35,876 nt of DNA from an uncultured cyanobacterium (GTDB lineage: Bacteria > Cyanobacteriota > Cyanobacteriia > Thermostichales > Thermostichaceae). The notes under the pieces are model-generated. The model searched no databases, had not been told where the DNA came from, and saw only the letters and a list, made by a program, of their open reading frames with translations. Within the stretch, counting starts at the first letter, position 1. Each line of letters opens with the position of its first letter. The position numbers and the translations under genes were made by a program. Shown here in pieces: positions 15,737 to 23,891 of the stretch. The stretch covers positions 1-35,876 of the forward strand of contig CALFBB010000014.1 of assembly GCA_937944885.1 (NCBI GenBank), written 5' to 3'.

Positions 15737-16195
15737 GGCCATCCGCTGGCCAGTCTTGAGGGTAGCCGCCGCGCATCCTAGGAATGAACGGGAAGCGTCA
15801 TTGGCTAGTTAGCGGTGGACGGGGCGGCGGAGGGGGTAGAAGTGTTCCAGTCAAGTACGGCACTATTGCCCACCAGACCAGAACTCTGGGCGTCTGGGTA
15901 GATATAAGACCTCCTTGGCAAGGTACAACTGAACCTGCAAGTCCTGGCATCACCCGATTGATAAACCCAGGGAACAGGCCAAAAGTTGGCATGAACACTT
16001 TCAACCCAAAACCCGCAGGCAGAAATGACCTGGGGTGCTGCAAAGGCAAAAGTTCCTGGCAGTAGGCGAGAGCGCCGCCTCCCTCTCTGGCAACAGGATT
16101 GGGAAGCTAAGATTTAATCACGAAGCCATAAATCGCTAGTTGCGTTCACGGAGCTAAAGCCTGTTTAGGTATAAGGTTTTACAACTTCTCCTGCT
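15737..16195 (+). other. Region between psbT and an isolated terminator, no clear gene
   Basis: Open frames exist on both strands (15784-16065 plus, 15798-16049 minus) but neither has a ribosome-binding site or a known motif. A G-rich run at about 15813-15838 (several GG to GGGGG tracts on the plus strand) could form a quadruplex. A strong terminator at 16196-16226 ends this stretch, which suggests it is transcribed as a long psbBT 3' region or a separate small RNA. Confidence 0.45.
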
Positions 16196-16226
16196 GCCGG
16201 TGGGATCCCTCCGGCTTTATTTTATT
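16196..16226 (+). terminator. Rho-independent terminator
   Basis: GCCGG (16196-16200), one base, GGGATCCC (16202-16209), one base, CCGGC (16211-16215): a self-complementary stem with a single T-T mismatch per side, followed at once by TTTATTTTATT. This is a good intrinsic terminator on the plus strand. Its core is one of the abundant GGGATCCC palindromes. Confidence 0.75.
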
Positions 16227-16318
16227 GTTGATGCTAGAACCTATGTGGAAGTCTCCAGATAGGGGGGACAGCTTTTACTTCATCACCTCATGATTGGCAT
16301 TCCGGAACGGGTTCAACA

Positions 16319-16738
16319 ATGGCGACAGTGCTGCTGGTGGAAGATGACCCCATCAATGCTCGGGTTTTTGACAAGGTATTGCGGCGACGGGGCGGCTTTG
16401 AAGTTCTCCACAGTCAAGATGTAGAGCAGATTTTGAAGTTGGCCCAGGGGCATGAGGTGGATGTGATTCTCCTAGATGTCTCCCTATCCCAGAGCACCTT
16501 CCGCGGCGAGGCGGTAGACGGGATCCGCATTGCTCAACTGCTGAAGGAGCATCCTGATAGTCGCTCTATTCCTGTTATTTTGGTAACTGCCCATGCCATG
16601 CGGGGGGATCGCGAGACATTTTTGGCCCAAAGTGGGGCAGACGGCTACATTGCCAAGCCGGTTGTGGATCACGAAGACATGGTGAACCAGGTACGCAGCG
16701 TGTTGCCCCAGTTCTTACAGAAGCCAGAGCAGGCTTGA
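16319..16738 (+). CDS. Stand-alone response-regulator receiver protein
   Basis: This 139-residue protein is a single CheY-like receiver domain. Seen are the acidic pair Asp9-Asp10 (VEDDP), the phospho-acceptor Asp53 (LLDVSL), Thr90 (LVTAH) and Lys113 (IAKPV). No output domain follows, so it should act by protein contact or as a phosphorelay intermediate. Residues 54-66 after the phosphorylation site are slightly longer than in CheY. No histidine kinase is in the window, so partner and signal are unknown. It converges on purQ with 19 bp between the stops. Confidence 0.9.
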   Translation: MATVLLVEDDPINARVFDKVLRRRGGFEVLHSQDVEQILKLAQGHEVDVILLDVSLSQSTFRGEAVDGIRIAQLLKEHPDSRSIPVILVTAHAMRGDRETFLAQSGADGYIAKPVVDHEDMVNQVRSVLPQFLQKPEQA

Positions 16739-16757
16739 GTCTGAATATATTCCCCAC

Positions 16758-17435
16758 TTAAGCGGCCAAGCCCTGGATAACTGATTGCCAAAAAGGGATC
16801 CCGTCTTGTCCGGGCAAGTCTGGATCAGCAGCCCGCTCTGGGTGGGGCATCAGCCCCAGCACCCGACCACAGGGGCTACACAAGCCGGCAATCCGATCCA
16901 GGGATCCATTGGGCGCAACTGGATCATAGCGAAAGACGATCTGCCCTTGATCCTGAAGCTGCTTAAGGGTATCTGGCTCACAGGTGTAGCGACCTTCCCC
17001 ATGGGCAATCGGCAGAGTAATCCGGGAGCCGGTGGGATAGGCAGCCGTCCAGAGTAAGTCCTGCCGTTCGATGCACAGGCCGACTCGCTCACAAATAAAA
17101 TGTAGGTTGGCGTTGCGCACCAGCGCTCCTGGCAACAGACCCGCCTCCGTCAAGATCTGGAAGCCATTGCAAATACCCAGCACGTAGCCCCCTCGTGCTA
17201 TGTGCTCCCGCAGAGATGCCATCACAGGTGCAAAGCGAGCAATAGCCCCACACCGGAGGTAATCCCCGTAGCTAAAGCCCCCCGGCAGCACCACCACATC
17301 CAACCCGGATAAATCCCGCTCCGCATGCCAGATCAGACGGGTGGGACAGCCCAGTAGCCCCTGCGTTACCCAGGCTACATCCCGGTCGCAGTTGGAGCCT
17401 GGGAAGACCACAATACCGAACTTGACAGCAGACAT
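16758..17435 (-). CDS. purQ: Phosphoribosylformylglycinamidine synthase, glutaminase subunit PurQ
   Basis: PurQ releases ammonia from glutamine for the fourth step of purine synthesis, working with PurS and PurL. The 225-residue protein has a class-I amidotransferase fold with nucleophile Cys89 (LGICNGFQ) and partners His198 and Glu200 (MPHPE). FPGSNCDRD at 11-19 is family-specific. The ATG at 17433-17435 was chosen because homology starts at once; an upstream in-frame start at 17471 would add 12 unrelated residues. purS lies 104 bp upstream on the same strand; purL is not in the window. Confidence 0.96.
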   Translation of the reverse strand: MSAVKFGIVVFPGSNCDRDVAWVTQGLLGCPTRLIWHAERDLSGLDVVVLPGGFSYGDYLRCGAIARFAPVMASLREHIARGGYVLGICNGFQILTEAGLLPGALVRNANLHFICERVGLCIERQDLLWTAAYPTGSRITLPIAHGEGRYTCEPDTLKQLQDQGQIVFRYDPVAPNGSLDRIAGLCSPCGRVLGLMPHPERAADPDLPGQDGIPFWQSVIQGLAA

Positions 17436-17539
17436 AGGGATCCCTTCCGAGAATCGCAGTACCCAACCCACTCAGAATCCCGGGAAAAGGGGGAAAGCAG
17501 CAAGAGCCAGCAATGTAGGGAGCTGCAGCCTCAACAGAA

Positions 17540-17797
17540 TCAAGAACGGATGGGATCCACCTGAATCTGATAGGTCTCGATGACCGGATTGGCCAGCAGT
17601 TGATCGCATAGCTCTCTCACCTGCTTTTGTGCTGTTTCAGGATCTGGGGCTTCTAGCTGCAGTTGAATGTGCTTGCCGATGCGCACCTGTTGCACCTGGG
17701 TGTGGCCTAACTGATGTAAGCTGGACTGCACCGCTACCCCAGCAGGATCTAGCACAGAGGGACGCAGGTGAATCTGGATCTGGGCCTGGAACCGCAT
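17540..17797 (-). CDS. purS: Phosphoribosylformylglycinamidine synthase subunit PurS
   Basis: This 85-residue protein is the small structural subunit that joins PurQ to PurL. Typical features are the N-terminal beta strand with LRPSVLDPAGVAVQSSLHQLG, the central VRIGKHIQL strand and the closing CDQLLANPVIETYQIQV. It lies upstream of purQ in the usual order, with a spacer of 104 bp that is longer than in tightly coupled operons. It is divergent from the ABC-2 permease gene with 62 bp between starts. Confidence 0.95.
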   Translation of the reverse strand: MRFQAQIQIHLRPSVLDPAGVAVQSSLHQLGHTQVQQVRIGKHIQLQLEAPDPETAQKQVRELCDQLLANPVIETYQIQVDPIRS

Positions 17798-17859
17798 AGA
17801 ATCAATAGTAAGTCTGCTACAAGTGTATCAGCGCAACTGTTACCTCCCTGAGTTAGATC

Positions 17860-18633
17860 ATGGATCCATCGCGAGTGCTCGCCATAGCCCAAAACGTTTT
17901 CCGGGAAACGATTCGGGATCGGATCCTCTACCTGGTGATGGTGTTTGCGGTGGCCATGGTAGGGGCGATTGTCTTGATCCCGGAAGTGGCTAACCAAGCC
18001 CACCACAAGATCATTGCGGATCTGGGGCTGGCAGCGATCCACTTTCTTAGTTTGATTGTGGCCATTTTTGTGGGCACAGGGTTGGTTAACAAGGAAATCG
18101 AAAAGCGCACCGTCTATGTCCTGATTGCCAAGCCGATGAGCCGAGCTGAGTTTATCATCGGTAAGCATCTGGGGCTGGCAGCTCTATTGTCGGTGCTGCT
18201 GGCGATCATGACGGCCATTTTCCTAATCGGTTTATTGCTGGTGCAGGCGGAGATCTCCTGGGTTGCCATTCTCTGGGCAGGAGTATTTACATTCCTGGAG
18301 CTAGCCCTCATCGTGGCAGCAGCGCTGCTATTTGGAGTGTTCACCTCCTCAATTCTGGCTACCCTTTACACCATTGCCCTACTCCTGATGGGTCATGCCA
18401 GCCGTGCTCTCCTCCAGCTAAGCAAGTTGGTAGAAGACGCCGGATTCAGCAAGGTATTTGAGGTCATCTATTTGGTTTTACCGGATCTAGAACGCCTCAA
18501 TTTGAGAGATGCTGCTGTTTATGGCCAAATTCCGCCGGTAGGAGAATTGCTAGGAGATGCTTTCTATGGCTTGGTTTATACAATCCTGTTACTGATTTTA
18601 GCGGTGTTAGTGTTTGCGCAACGTCAGTTTTGA
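17860..18633 (+). CDS. ABC-2 type transporter permease
   Basis: This 257-residue protein has six predicted membrane spans: about 22-42, 57-77, 104-128, 136-162, 168-185 and 232-253. MDPSRVLAIAQNVFRETIRDR at the N-terminus and the cytoplasmic loop EKRTVYVLIAKPMSRAEFIIG fit the ABC-2 export permease family. No ATPase gene is adjacent, so the partner must be encoded elsewhere. Substrate unknown; related cyanobacterial proteins are annotated only as ABC permeases. Confidence 0.85.
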   Translation: MDPSRVLAIAQNVFRETIRDRILYLVMVFAVAMVGAIVLIPEVANQAHHKIIADLGLAAIHFLSLIVAIFVGTGLVNKEIEKRTVYVLIAKPMSRAEFIIGKHLGLAALLSVLLAIMTAIFLIGLLLVQAEISWVAILWAGVFTFLELALIVAAALLFGVFTSSILATLYTIALLLMGHASRALLQLSKLVEDAGFSKVFEVIYLVLPDLERLNLRDAAVYGQIPPVGELLGDAFYGLVYTILLLILAVLVFAQRQF

Positions 18634-18746
18634 TTTTTTGAGTTCATTAACCGATTCTTTTTTAACCTATAAGTCCTATTGATGGATGATTGATCTTTAT
18701 GATTGGGTTTTATTGGGTACTGAACTGTCAGCACAGCTAAGCTCTT

Positions 18747-20036
18747 TTGCGACATCTTGAACAGTTGGGATCCCTTGTTTTGAGTTTGCCTCTTGCTTTG
18801 GCGGTGATTTTCCCCTGTCGGCGTTCTCTGGAGGAGCTAGATCCCCCCCTTGAGCTGCAGCGATTGTGGATGTTCTGCCTCTGTGGGGGCATGTTTGCCT
18901 TTTTTGCCCAAACCACAGCTTTTTTCCCGATTTTGCCGGTTTATTTAACCCAACGCTGGGGCTCGGAAGCACCGGTAGGGTTGGTGGTGGGAGCAATGGC
19001 AGCAGGGGTGTTGATGTGGCGACCTTTGATCGGTGTAGCCCTGGATTGGTGGGGGCGAAAACCCCTGCTGTGTCTGGGATTGGTGGTGGCCGTGTTGATT
19101 CAGCCTTTGTATCTACTGGCCCCTAGCCCGCAGTGGCTGATACCGGTACGGATCTTGCATGGTCTGGCTCAAGCAGGGGTGGCCACTGCCTCCCAAACTT
19201 TCTTGGCAGACTTGGTTGTGCCTGAAAAACGGACGGCGATGATGGGTTACTTGGCTATGGCCAATACCCTGGGGTTTGCCTTTGGGCCCTGGCTGGGCAC
19301 ACGCCTGTACCAAGCGGGAGGATTCCAAGCGTTTATTCTCGGCTTGCTCTGGCTGCTCATTTTAGGGATCCTACTTAGTGTTCCATTACCTTGGTTACCT
19401 CCTCCGCAGCCAGAACACCTTTCCCACGGTAGAATTCAGTCTTATTCCGGCGCCTGGTCGACGCTGCTATGTTTTCCCATACGGGAGGCAACCTTTTTGT
19501 TTCTGATTAGTTCCTTGCTGCATGGGGGCCTGACCACCTATTTGCCCTTACTGGTGGCTGAAACAGGAGATTTTTACAGCCTATTTGCCCTGGGAGCCGT
19601 GGTTGTGCGCTGGGGCTTGGGGCAATGGGGGCAGCGGGTTTCTTATCGGATTTTGTCTACAGCAGCTTTTTGCTGTTCCGGCATGGCGTTGATAGGCATT
19701 GTCTGGCAGCCTGCTTGGCTAAGTGGCTGGGCCATTCTCTACAGTTTCGGGTTTGGTACGCTGTTTCCAGTCTTGTCGACAATCGTATCCTTGGCCGTGC
19801 CACCGCAGCAGCGGGGGCGGGTGTACAGCCTGTTTTTGATGGGGTTTGATTCAGGGATGACCTTGGGTAGCGCCGGGATGGGATCCCTTTTGGGGCTTGT
19901 TCCCTTGAGTAGCCTTTTCCTCAGTTGGGCAGGGTTGGGCCTAGGAGCCGGTTGGTTAGCGTTTCGGCAGTTTGCCCGTCCGCTCGTACCGGCAGAAGAA
20001 AGTTCCACTGCAGCGGTGGCAGCCAAAAGTTCCTAG
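18747..20036 (+). CDS. Major facilitator superfamily transporter
   Basis: This 429-residue membrane protein has about twelve spans. The MFS motif A is clear between spans 2 and 3 (GVALDWWGRKPLL at about 91-103), followed by the span-4 arginine region VRILHGLAQAG. It most resembles drug or small-metabolite efflux carriers, but the substrate cannot be inferred. The start is uncertain: TTG at 18747 is the furthest upstream, and the first ATG (18870) falls within the first span, so a non-ATG start upstream is likely. ispD begins 40 bp after the stop on the same strand. Confidence 0.87.
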   Translation: MRHLEQLGSLVLSLPLALAVIFPCRRSLEELDPPLELQRLWMFCLCGGMFAFFAQTTAFFPILPVYLTQRWGSEAPVGLVVGAMAAGVLMWRPLIGVALDWWGRKPLLCLGLVVAVLIQPLYLLAPSPQWLIPVRILHGLAQAGVATASQTFLADLVVPEKRTAMMGYLAMANTLGFAFGPWLGTRLYQAGGFQAFILGLLWLLILGILLSVPLPWLPPPQPEHLSHGRIQSYSGAWSTLLCFPIREATFLFLISSLLHGGLTTYLPLLVAETGDFYSLFALGAVVVRWGLGQWGQRVSYRILSTAAFCCSGMALIGIVWQPAWLSGWAILYSFGFGTLFPVLSTIVSLAVPPQQRGRVYSLFLMGFDSGMTLGSAGMGSLLGLVPLSSLFLSWAGLGLGAGWLAFRQFARPLVPAEESSTAAVAAKSS

Positions 20037-20076
20037 GGGATCCTACACTGGGATCCGATTTCCTCTTTTCCACCCT

Positions 20077-20769
20077 ATGCACCTTCTGATCCCGGCAGCA
20101 GGCAGTGGCAAACGGATGGGGGCAACGGTCAACAAGCTGTTGCTACCCTTGTTGGGGCAGCCCATCCTGGCTTGGACCTTGCAGGCTGCAGATCAGGCCA
20201 GTTCCATTGAGTGGATCGGCATCCTGGCCCAACCTGCCGATTGGCCGGCCATCCAAGAGATCCTGGCAGCCTTTCCCCTGTCTACACCGGTGGAGATCGT
20301 ACAGGGGGGTTCAACCCGACAGGAGTCTGTCTTCAACGGTATCCGCTATCTTTGGCAGCGGGGAAATGTGGAGCGGGTACTGATTCACGATGGGGCCCGC
20401 TGTTTGGTTACCCCTGAGTTATTCGATCGCTGTAGCGCTGCCTTGCAGCAGGTGGATGGATTAATCGCGGCCATCCCTGTCAAGGACACCATCAAGGTTA
20501 CACAGACCGGCCCCAACGGGATGCAGGTGCAATCCACACCGGAGCGCAGCCGCCTCTGGGCTGCCCAAACACCCCAGGGGTTTCGCCTCTCCTTGCTGTG
20601 GCAAGCTCACCAGGAGGCGCAAGCCCAAGGTTGGCAAGTTACCGATGATGCAGCCCTATTCGAGAAGTTGGGTTGGAGCGTTGCCATTGTAGAAGGGGAA
20701 GAAACCAACCTCAAATTAACCACTCCCTTGGATTTACTGCTGGCAGCTCAGATTTTGGAACAGCGCTAG
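20077..20769 (+). CDS. ispD: 2-C-methyl-D-erythritol 4-phosphate cytidylyltransferase
   Basis: IspD makes CDP-methylerythritol from CTP and MEP in the plastid-type isoprenoid pathway that supplies carotenoids, quinones and the chlorophyll tail. The 230-residue protein starts MHLLIPAAGSGKRMGATVNK, the nucleotide-binding signature, with Lys20 as a contact residue. RQESVFNGI, IHDGARCLV, PVKDTIK, AQTPQGF and the TDDAALFE/EGEETNLKLTTPLD blocks are all present. The ATG at 20077 places the signature at the N-terminus as is normal. Its stop codon is immediately followed by the stop of convergent ribF with no gap. Confidence 0.97.
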   Translation: MHLLIPAAGSGKRMGATVNKLLLPLLGQPILAWTLQAADQASSIEWIGILAQPADWPAIQEILAAFPLSTPVEIVQGGSTRQESVFNGIRYLWQRGNVERVLIHDGARCLVTPELFDRCSAALQQVDGLIAAIPVKDTIKVTQTGPNGMQVQSTPERSRLWAAQTPQGFRLSLLWQAHQEAQAQGWQVTDDAALFEKLGWSVAIVEGEETNLKLTTPLDLLLAAQILEQR

Positions 20770-21702
20770 TCAAAGCATCCGCAACTGCTCAGCCAGGCCC
20801 AGTTGCACCCGTGCTGTTTGGCAATCCTGCTGAATTTGCTCAATTAACTCCGCCACACTGGGGAAGCGCCGCTCTGTGCGGATAAAGCCTTCTAGCACCA
20901 CTTGCAACTCTTGTCCGTACAAATCCCCAGCCCAATCCAGCAGATGCACCTCAACGGTATGCCGCAGTCCGGCAAAGGTGGGCCGATGGCCGATGTTCAT
21001 CACACCCGGTATCGCCTGATTAGCGCCCGGCACATCCACCCAAACGCTGTACACCCCATCCCGAGGCAAAAACTTCTCCGGAGGCAAGCTTAGGTTGGCA
21101 GTCGGAAAGCCCAGTTGCTGACCCCGTTGATCCCCCCGCACCACCTCCCCGATCAAGCGGTAGGGACGTCCCAACAAATCCGCTGCTGTTGAGATCTCAC
21201 CAGTTGCCAAGGCGGCACGAATGCGAGAGCTGCTCACCCGTTCCCCATGGAGTTGGGTTTCTGGAATCACCTCCACCGGAATGCAATGTTCAGCTCCCCA
21301 GGCTTGTAGGGTTTGGGCGCTACCAGAGCGGCGATGGGCAAAGCAGAAATCCCATCCCACACTGAGATGACGGGCTCGTAAGCCTCGCTCGAGAATGTCC
21401 TGAATGAATTCTTGAGGACTTTGGCGGGCAAAAGCAGCGGTAAAGGGAAACAAAATCACCTGTTCAAAGCCCATCTGAGCCAACAGGGCTAGCTTCTCCC
21501 TCGGGGGAGTCAGCAACAGTTGCGGACGGCCCGTCAAGACCTCCTGCGGATGAGGATGAAAGGTCAGTACCGTACGTACCCCTTGCCCAGACTCCAGAAT
21601 GGGCTGTAGCACCCTCTGATGACCAAGGTGCAACCCATCAAAATTGCCAATAGCAACAGCAGTGGGTCGCAAGGTTTGAGCCAAATCAGAGGTGATGTGC
21701 AC
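20770..21702 (-). CDS. ribF: Bifunctional riboflavin kinase / FAD synthetase
   Basis: RibF phosphorylates riboflavin to FMN and adenylates FMN to FAD. The 310-residue protein has an N-terminal nucleotidyltransferase domain with GNFDGLHLGHQ (19-29; His25 and His28 of the HxGH motif) and VSSSRIRAAL at about 155, and a C-terminal kinase domain with RPYRLIGEVVRGDQ and GFPTANL. Length and order are standard. The last base of its stop is at 20770, directly against ispD. A CGLD27-like gene lies 39 bp upstream on the same strand and may share the transcript. Confidence 0.97.
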   Translation of the reverse strand: MHITSDLAQTLRPTAVAIGNFDGLHLGHQRVLQPILESGQGVRTVLTFHPHPQEVLTGRPQLLLTPPREKLALLAQMGFEQVILFPFTAAFARQSPQEFIQDILERGLRARHLSVGWDFCFAHRRSGSAQTLQAWGAEHCIPVEVIPETQLHGERVSSSRIRAALATGEISTAADLLGRPYRLIGEVVRGDQRGQQLGFPTANLSLPPEKFLPRDGVYSVWVDVPGANQAIPGVMNIGHRPTFAGLRHTVEVHLLDWAGDLYGQELQVVLEGFIRTERRFPSVAELIEQIQQDCQTARVQLGLAEQLRML

Positions 21703-21741
21703 AGTTTGGGATCCCCATCAAAAACAGCAAGAAACCGGCTT

Positions 21742-22227
21742 TTACCCGAGCAGCCAACCCAAGGCCAGCAACCCACTCAACCCCAGTACCCACCAGAAGC
21801 TGCGTCGCAGCCGCTGCAAGATAGGTTCTATCTGGTAACTCACAATCAAACGATGCTGGGCCACTTCCGCTTCTGATTTGGCATACATGCCCCCGTCGTA
21901 CCAGCCGCTTTCTTCGTAAGGGATCCGCACCTGAGCCAAGCGGCGCCGAACATAAGCCCAGCCCAGATACAGATGCAGCAGAAGCAAATTGAGCAGGGCA
22001 TTGGCCGCCAACAAAGATCCCAAGGCAAAATGGACCCAATCTCCGGCAAAGCTGCCCCAGAGCAGAGGGGAAATCAAAAGTACCCCTCCCCCCCAAACCG
22101 CCAGGATTCTCTTAAGATAGGGGAGCCACTCCAGGAGCGGCCAAGAGAAAGGAAATGTTTCCCGCAACTCTTCGTACTGTTGCAGCGGCTGTTGCTCCAC
22201 AGGAATAGGATGGACAGGCTCCACCAT
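21742..22227 (-). CDS. CGLD27-family (DUF1230) membrane protein
   Basis: This 161-residue protein has membrane spans at about 43-60, 66-90 and 144-160. Family marks are the N-terminal PVEQQPLQQYEELRETFPFSW and the conserved block VRIPYEESGWYDGGMYAKSE followed by RLIVSYQIEPILQRLRR. The family is shared by cyanobacteria, algae and plants (conserved in the green lineage and diatoms 27; Ycf36-related). Function in cyanobacteria is not established; plant work links it to iron or chloroplast homeostasis, which I recall only in general terms. It is upstream of ribF on the same strand and divergent from the cyclase gene. Confidence 0.85.
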   Translation of the reverse strand: MVEPVHPIPVEQQPLQQYEELRETFPFSWPLLEWLPYLKRILAVWGGGVLLISPLLWGSFAGDWVHFALGSLLAANALLNLLLLHLYLGWAYVRRRLAQVRIPYEESGWYDGGMYAKSEAEVAQHRLIVSYQIEPILQRLRRSFWWVLGLSGLLALGWLLG

Positions 22228-22377
22228 ACATCCTTAATCTATCTACACAAATCATATCGGTCGGGTTAATCTGCCGCCAACCCTCTTCGCAGTCGAGGGA
22301 GTTCCCTCCAGGCAGCCGATCTGAGAGCAATCACGGTATCGTATTAGGGTGTGGTTGTGCCCACGAGTATCCCAGCC

Positions 22378-23391
22378 ATGAGCCAATCTGTCACCCCTGC
22401 TGCTCCCTATGTGCTTTTGAAAGAGCCCGACGGCAGCCAGAGGAAACATATTTTGGCCGGAGCCACCGCTTGGACCCTGGGCCGGGATGAAGACAATGCC
22501 ATTGTCCTAAAGGATCCCAGTGTTTCTCGCCAACATGCCCTGCTGCAATACCTTGATGACAAGAGCATTTATCTGATTGATCTGGGCAGCCGCAATGGAT
22601 CTTTTGTTAACCATCGTCGTGTCAGTATTCCCACCCTGCTTCAAGATGGGGATCAACTCACCCTAGGGCAATCGGAGCTGGAGTTTCACAGCGGATCCCT
22701 AGCCGCTTCTGAGCCCAACCCCTCACCTGGATCCAAGCAATCCGAGACGCTGGTTTTGCAAACCCGCTGGCTGATCTCAGTGGCAGTGGTGGATGTGCGC
22801 GGATACGGGCAACTCACCCAGCAACTGGACGAACGCCTACTTTCCCAAGTGATGGGGGATTGGTTCCGGCGCGGCGGCGATATCATTCAGCAGCATGGTG
22901 GCACCGTTGACAAGTACATTGGCGATGCCATTATGGCGGTCTGGTTCCATGCACCTCAGCCCAATGCCGCTCCACTTGTGCCTGTACAGCCGGAGATCGA
23001 TCCAGATGTCAGATCTGTATTGCGGGCTTTGGCCAAGCTTTTTCAGATGACCGACCAGCTTAATCGGGAGTTTCCCCTCCCTTCCCCCATTCGCTTAGGG
23101 GCCGGGGTCAACACCGGCTCGGCAATCCTGCGTCAGGTAGGCAACAACACCCGTCAGGAATACACTGCTCTCGGGGATACGGTTAACCTGGCCTTTCGTA
23201 TTGAAGGTTCCACCCGCATCCTTGATGCCGATTTGGCTATCAGTCAAGATAGCTACACCTGCTTGGTCAAACAATTGGGAAAACCTCCCACCTGTTTCTC
23301 ACAACAGGCGGTGGCACTGAAGGGATATACCGACCATCACCCGGTGTATCACTGCAAGATCAGCTCTTTACAGACCTTGCTGGGTGCATAG
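22378..23391 (+). CDS. FHA domain - class III adenylate cyclase fusion
   Basis: This 337-residue cytoplasmic protein joins two domains. Residues about 12-105 are an FHA phosphothreonine-binding domain (GRDEDN 35-40, S-R-Q-H 50-53, LGSRNGSFVN 69-78). Residues about 132-330 are a class III nucleotide cyclase domain. Metal ligands Asp139 and Asp183, purine-selecting Lys179 and Thr263, and transition-state Asn270 and Arg274 are all present, so it should be active and adenine-specific by family rules. Binding of a phosphorylated partner by the FHA domain would couple Ser/Thr kinase signalling to cAMP. The ATG at 22378 was chosen; a GTG at 22351 would add nine residues. Confidence 0.92.
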   Translation: MSQSVTPAAPYVLLKEPDGSQRKHILAGATAWTLGRDEDNAIVLKDPSVSRQHALLQYLDDKSIYLIDLGSRNGSFVNHRRVSIPTLLQDGDQLTLGQSELEFHSGSLAASEPNPSPGSKQSETLVLQTRWLISVAVVDVRGYGQLTQQLDERLLSQVMGDWFRRGGDIIQQHGGTVDKYIGDAIMAVWFHAPQPNAAPLVPVQPEIDPDVRSVLRALAKLFQMTDQLNREFPLPSPIRLGAGVNTGSAILRQVGNNTRQEYTALGDTVNLAFRIEGSTRILDADLAISQDSYTCLVKQLGKPPTCFSQQAVALKGYTDHHPVYHCKISSLQTLLGA

Positions 23392-23496
23392 ACTGTCTAG
23401 CCCAAAATTGGGGATCCCGCTCCGCTGTTCCCCGAGCACCTTCCCCCAAACCTTGCCCCCTGAGGCTGACGGAGTGAGATACGAAGAGTTTGACCC

Positions 23497-23891
23497 ATGT
23501 CTGGGGTAAACCGTCCTGAGAGGGTAGCAGAGTTAACGGAACTCTATCCGCAATACGAGCAGCCCCAGTCAGCAACGACCTGCCCACCCTGACCCATCTT
23601 TTTTGGGGATGGACTCTAGGCAGTGCGCTTTGGACTGGGGAAAACCTCTACGGCAGGGAGGAAATCGAGGCTTTTCACAAACAGCGCCCCACCATAAACT
23701 TGGCCCGTGAGATGCTGCGTTTGCAGGTGGTCACCTTTGAGGAAAACTGTGGTTCAGTCACCCTAGAGTTTCGCCGTCTACTGGACGGGATCCCGCGTTT
23801 GGGCCACCCAAGCCAAATGTGGTAGAGGTTTCCCAATACTGACTGAAAGATGGTTTCTGGCCGTGTTTTGTTTTTGCCAGAGGGATCCTAG
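23497..23891 (+). pseudogene. Broken NTF2-like (DUF3225/AtzH/HpxZ-type) gene
   Basis: From ATG 23497 the frame reads MSGVNRPERVAELTELYPQYEQ, then a single-base frameshift near 23565-23571 moves it to the frame NDLPTLTHLFWGWTLGSAL, with ENLYGREEIEAFHKQRP and LEFRRLLDG. An in-frame TAG at 23823 and TGA at 23844 interrupt the last strand, after which KMVSGRVLF continues. Pieced together, the order matches the NTF2-like DUF3225 family (compare Y-G-x-E-x-I-x-A-F-R-x-x-R-P in AtzH-like proteins). The family assignment is from memory of the pattern. With one frameshift and two stops it cannot make a full protein. It abuts pfkA tail to tail. Confidence 0.7.

Noticed and set aside
15798-16049. 83-codon minus-strand hydrophobic frame, considered as psbN or psbH
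   Set aside because: The sequence does not match PsbN or PsbH, ends in a low-complexity proline run and lacks a ribosome-binding site.
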